Shown here piece by piece: positions 6,801-7,000 of a stretch of 7,000 nt of DNA. Position 1 is the stretch's first letter. Each line of letters begins with the position of its first letter. Origin of the DNA: Actinomycetota bacterium (lineage in GTDB: Bacteria > Actinomycetota > Thermoleophilia > Gaiellales > Gaiellaceae); the NCBI GenBank assembly GCA_013817555.1, contig JACDCN010000108.1, positions 1-7,000 on the forward strand, given 5' to 3'. Position numbers and translations under genes: made by a program. The notes below the pieces were generated by a model, which saw only the letters and a list, made by a program, of their open reading frames with translations, did not search any database and was not told the DNA's origin.

Positions 6801-7000
6801 CTATTCCTCGTCCGAGAAGCGAACCGGCTCGCCGCCCAAGGGGTAGTCCTTACGGTGCGGATGGCCCTCCCAGTCGTCGTCCATCAGGATGCGGACGAGA
6901 TTGGGGTGGCCCTCGAAGGGGATCCCCATCATGTCCCAGGCTTCGCGCTCGAACCAGTCGGCCGCCGGCCAAACAGGAAGGACGGTCGCCACTTGCTCGC
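6801..7000 (-). CDS. nuoC: NADH-quinone oxidoreductase subunit C, C-terminal part (start lies beyond the right edge)
   Basis: Only the last 65 or so codons are in the window; the reading frame is open to the right edge and ends in TAG at 6801-6803. The protein is the 30-kDa peripheral-arm subunit of complex I, which packs against NuoD and NuoI near the quinone site and carries no cofactor itself. The visible stretch has the family signature: a WPAADWFEREAWDMMGI segment followed by FEGHPNLVRIL and WEGHPHRKDYPL, matching the conserved ERE-x-x-D-x-x-GI-x-F-x-GHP-x-L-x-RIL pattern of the 30-kDa family. It ends with a short acidic tail (FSDEE). The stop is followed by a 4-bp gap and then nuoD, so the two genes are separate and adjacent, unlike the fused nuoCD of enterobacteria. 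An internal GTG at 6990-6992 is not the start, because the frame continues upstream of it. Identification is secure; N-terminal features cannot be judged. Confidence 0.95.
   Translation of the reverse strand, partial: EQVATVLPVWPAADWFEREAWDMMGIPFEGHPNLVRILMDDDWEGHPHRKDYPLGGEPVRFSDEE
6805..6809 (-). promoter_or_regulatory. Ribosome binding site of nuoD
   Basis: On the minus strand GAGGA lies 8 nt upstream of the GTG at 6794-6796 and sits inside the last codons of nuoC. This well-placed Shine-Dalgarno supports the GTG as the nuoD start and suggests coupling to nuoC translation. Confidence 0.6.

Noticed and set aside
1..7000. Possible undescribed system, mobile element, CRISPR array or RNA gene
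   Set aside because: The window is filled end to end by complex I genes with intact motifs. I saw no direct repeats, inverted terminal repeats, transposase motifs or tRNA-like sequence, and there is no gene-free stretch longer than 53 bases.

Overview
The window holds a contiguous run of respiratory complex I genes (proton-translocating NADH:quinone oxidoreductase, type I NADH dehydrogenase). All are on the minus strand, so transcription runs from the right edge to the left: nuoC (3' end only), nuoD, nuoE, nuoF, nuoG, nuoH and nuoI. This is the canonical bacterial nuoA-N order. nuoC and nuoD are separate genes, not the fused nuoCD of enterobacteria.

The DNA is strongly G+C rich by eye, with a marked third-position G/C bias that creates many long open shadow frames. 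The proteins are of the type found in high-G+C Gram-positives (Actinomycetota). Examples are the NuoI sequence around the first ferredoxin motif and the NTPGNRVSAGERYA segment, NuoF beginning with an ILLMAGTQEHDLTRLDEY-like stretch, and a NuoG that retains the extra N7 cluster cysteines. A deep-branching actinobacterium (for example Thermoleophilia-like) is a reasonable guess, but no marker gene here proves it.

Right to left: 7000-6801 is the NuoC C-terminus; 6796-5528 NuoD (quinone-site subunit); 5531-5061 NuoE (2Fe-2S); 5074-3752 NuoF (FMN, NADH, 4Fe-4S); 3759-1543 NuoG (2Fe-2S plus 4Fe-4S clusters and a molybdopterin-oxidoreductase-like domain); 1546-548 NuoH (membrane subunit); 551-54 NuoI (two 4Fe-4S clusters). 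The nuoC/nuoD gap is 4 bp. Every other junction overlaps (D/E 4, E/F 14, F/G 8, G/H 4, H/I 4 bp), which points to one polycistronic message with translational coupling. The last 53 bases downstream of nuoI contain no convincing start of nuoJ, only a small GC-rich hairpin.

Together the genes encode the NADH-oxidising module (NuoE, F, G), the connecting quinone-reducing module (NuoC, D, I; NuoB lies outside) and the membrane subunit NuoH that closes the quinone cavity. All cofactor ligands I could check are present, so the proteins look functional. I found no mobile element, CRISPR array, RNA gene or unfamiliar system. This is a well-conserved housekeeping locus, and the hunt list is therefore short and low in interest.
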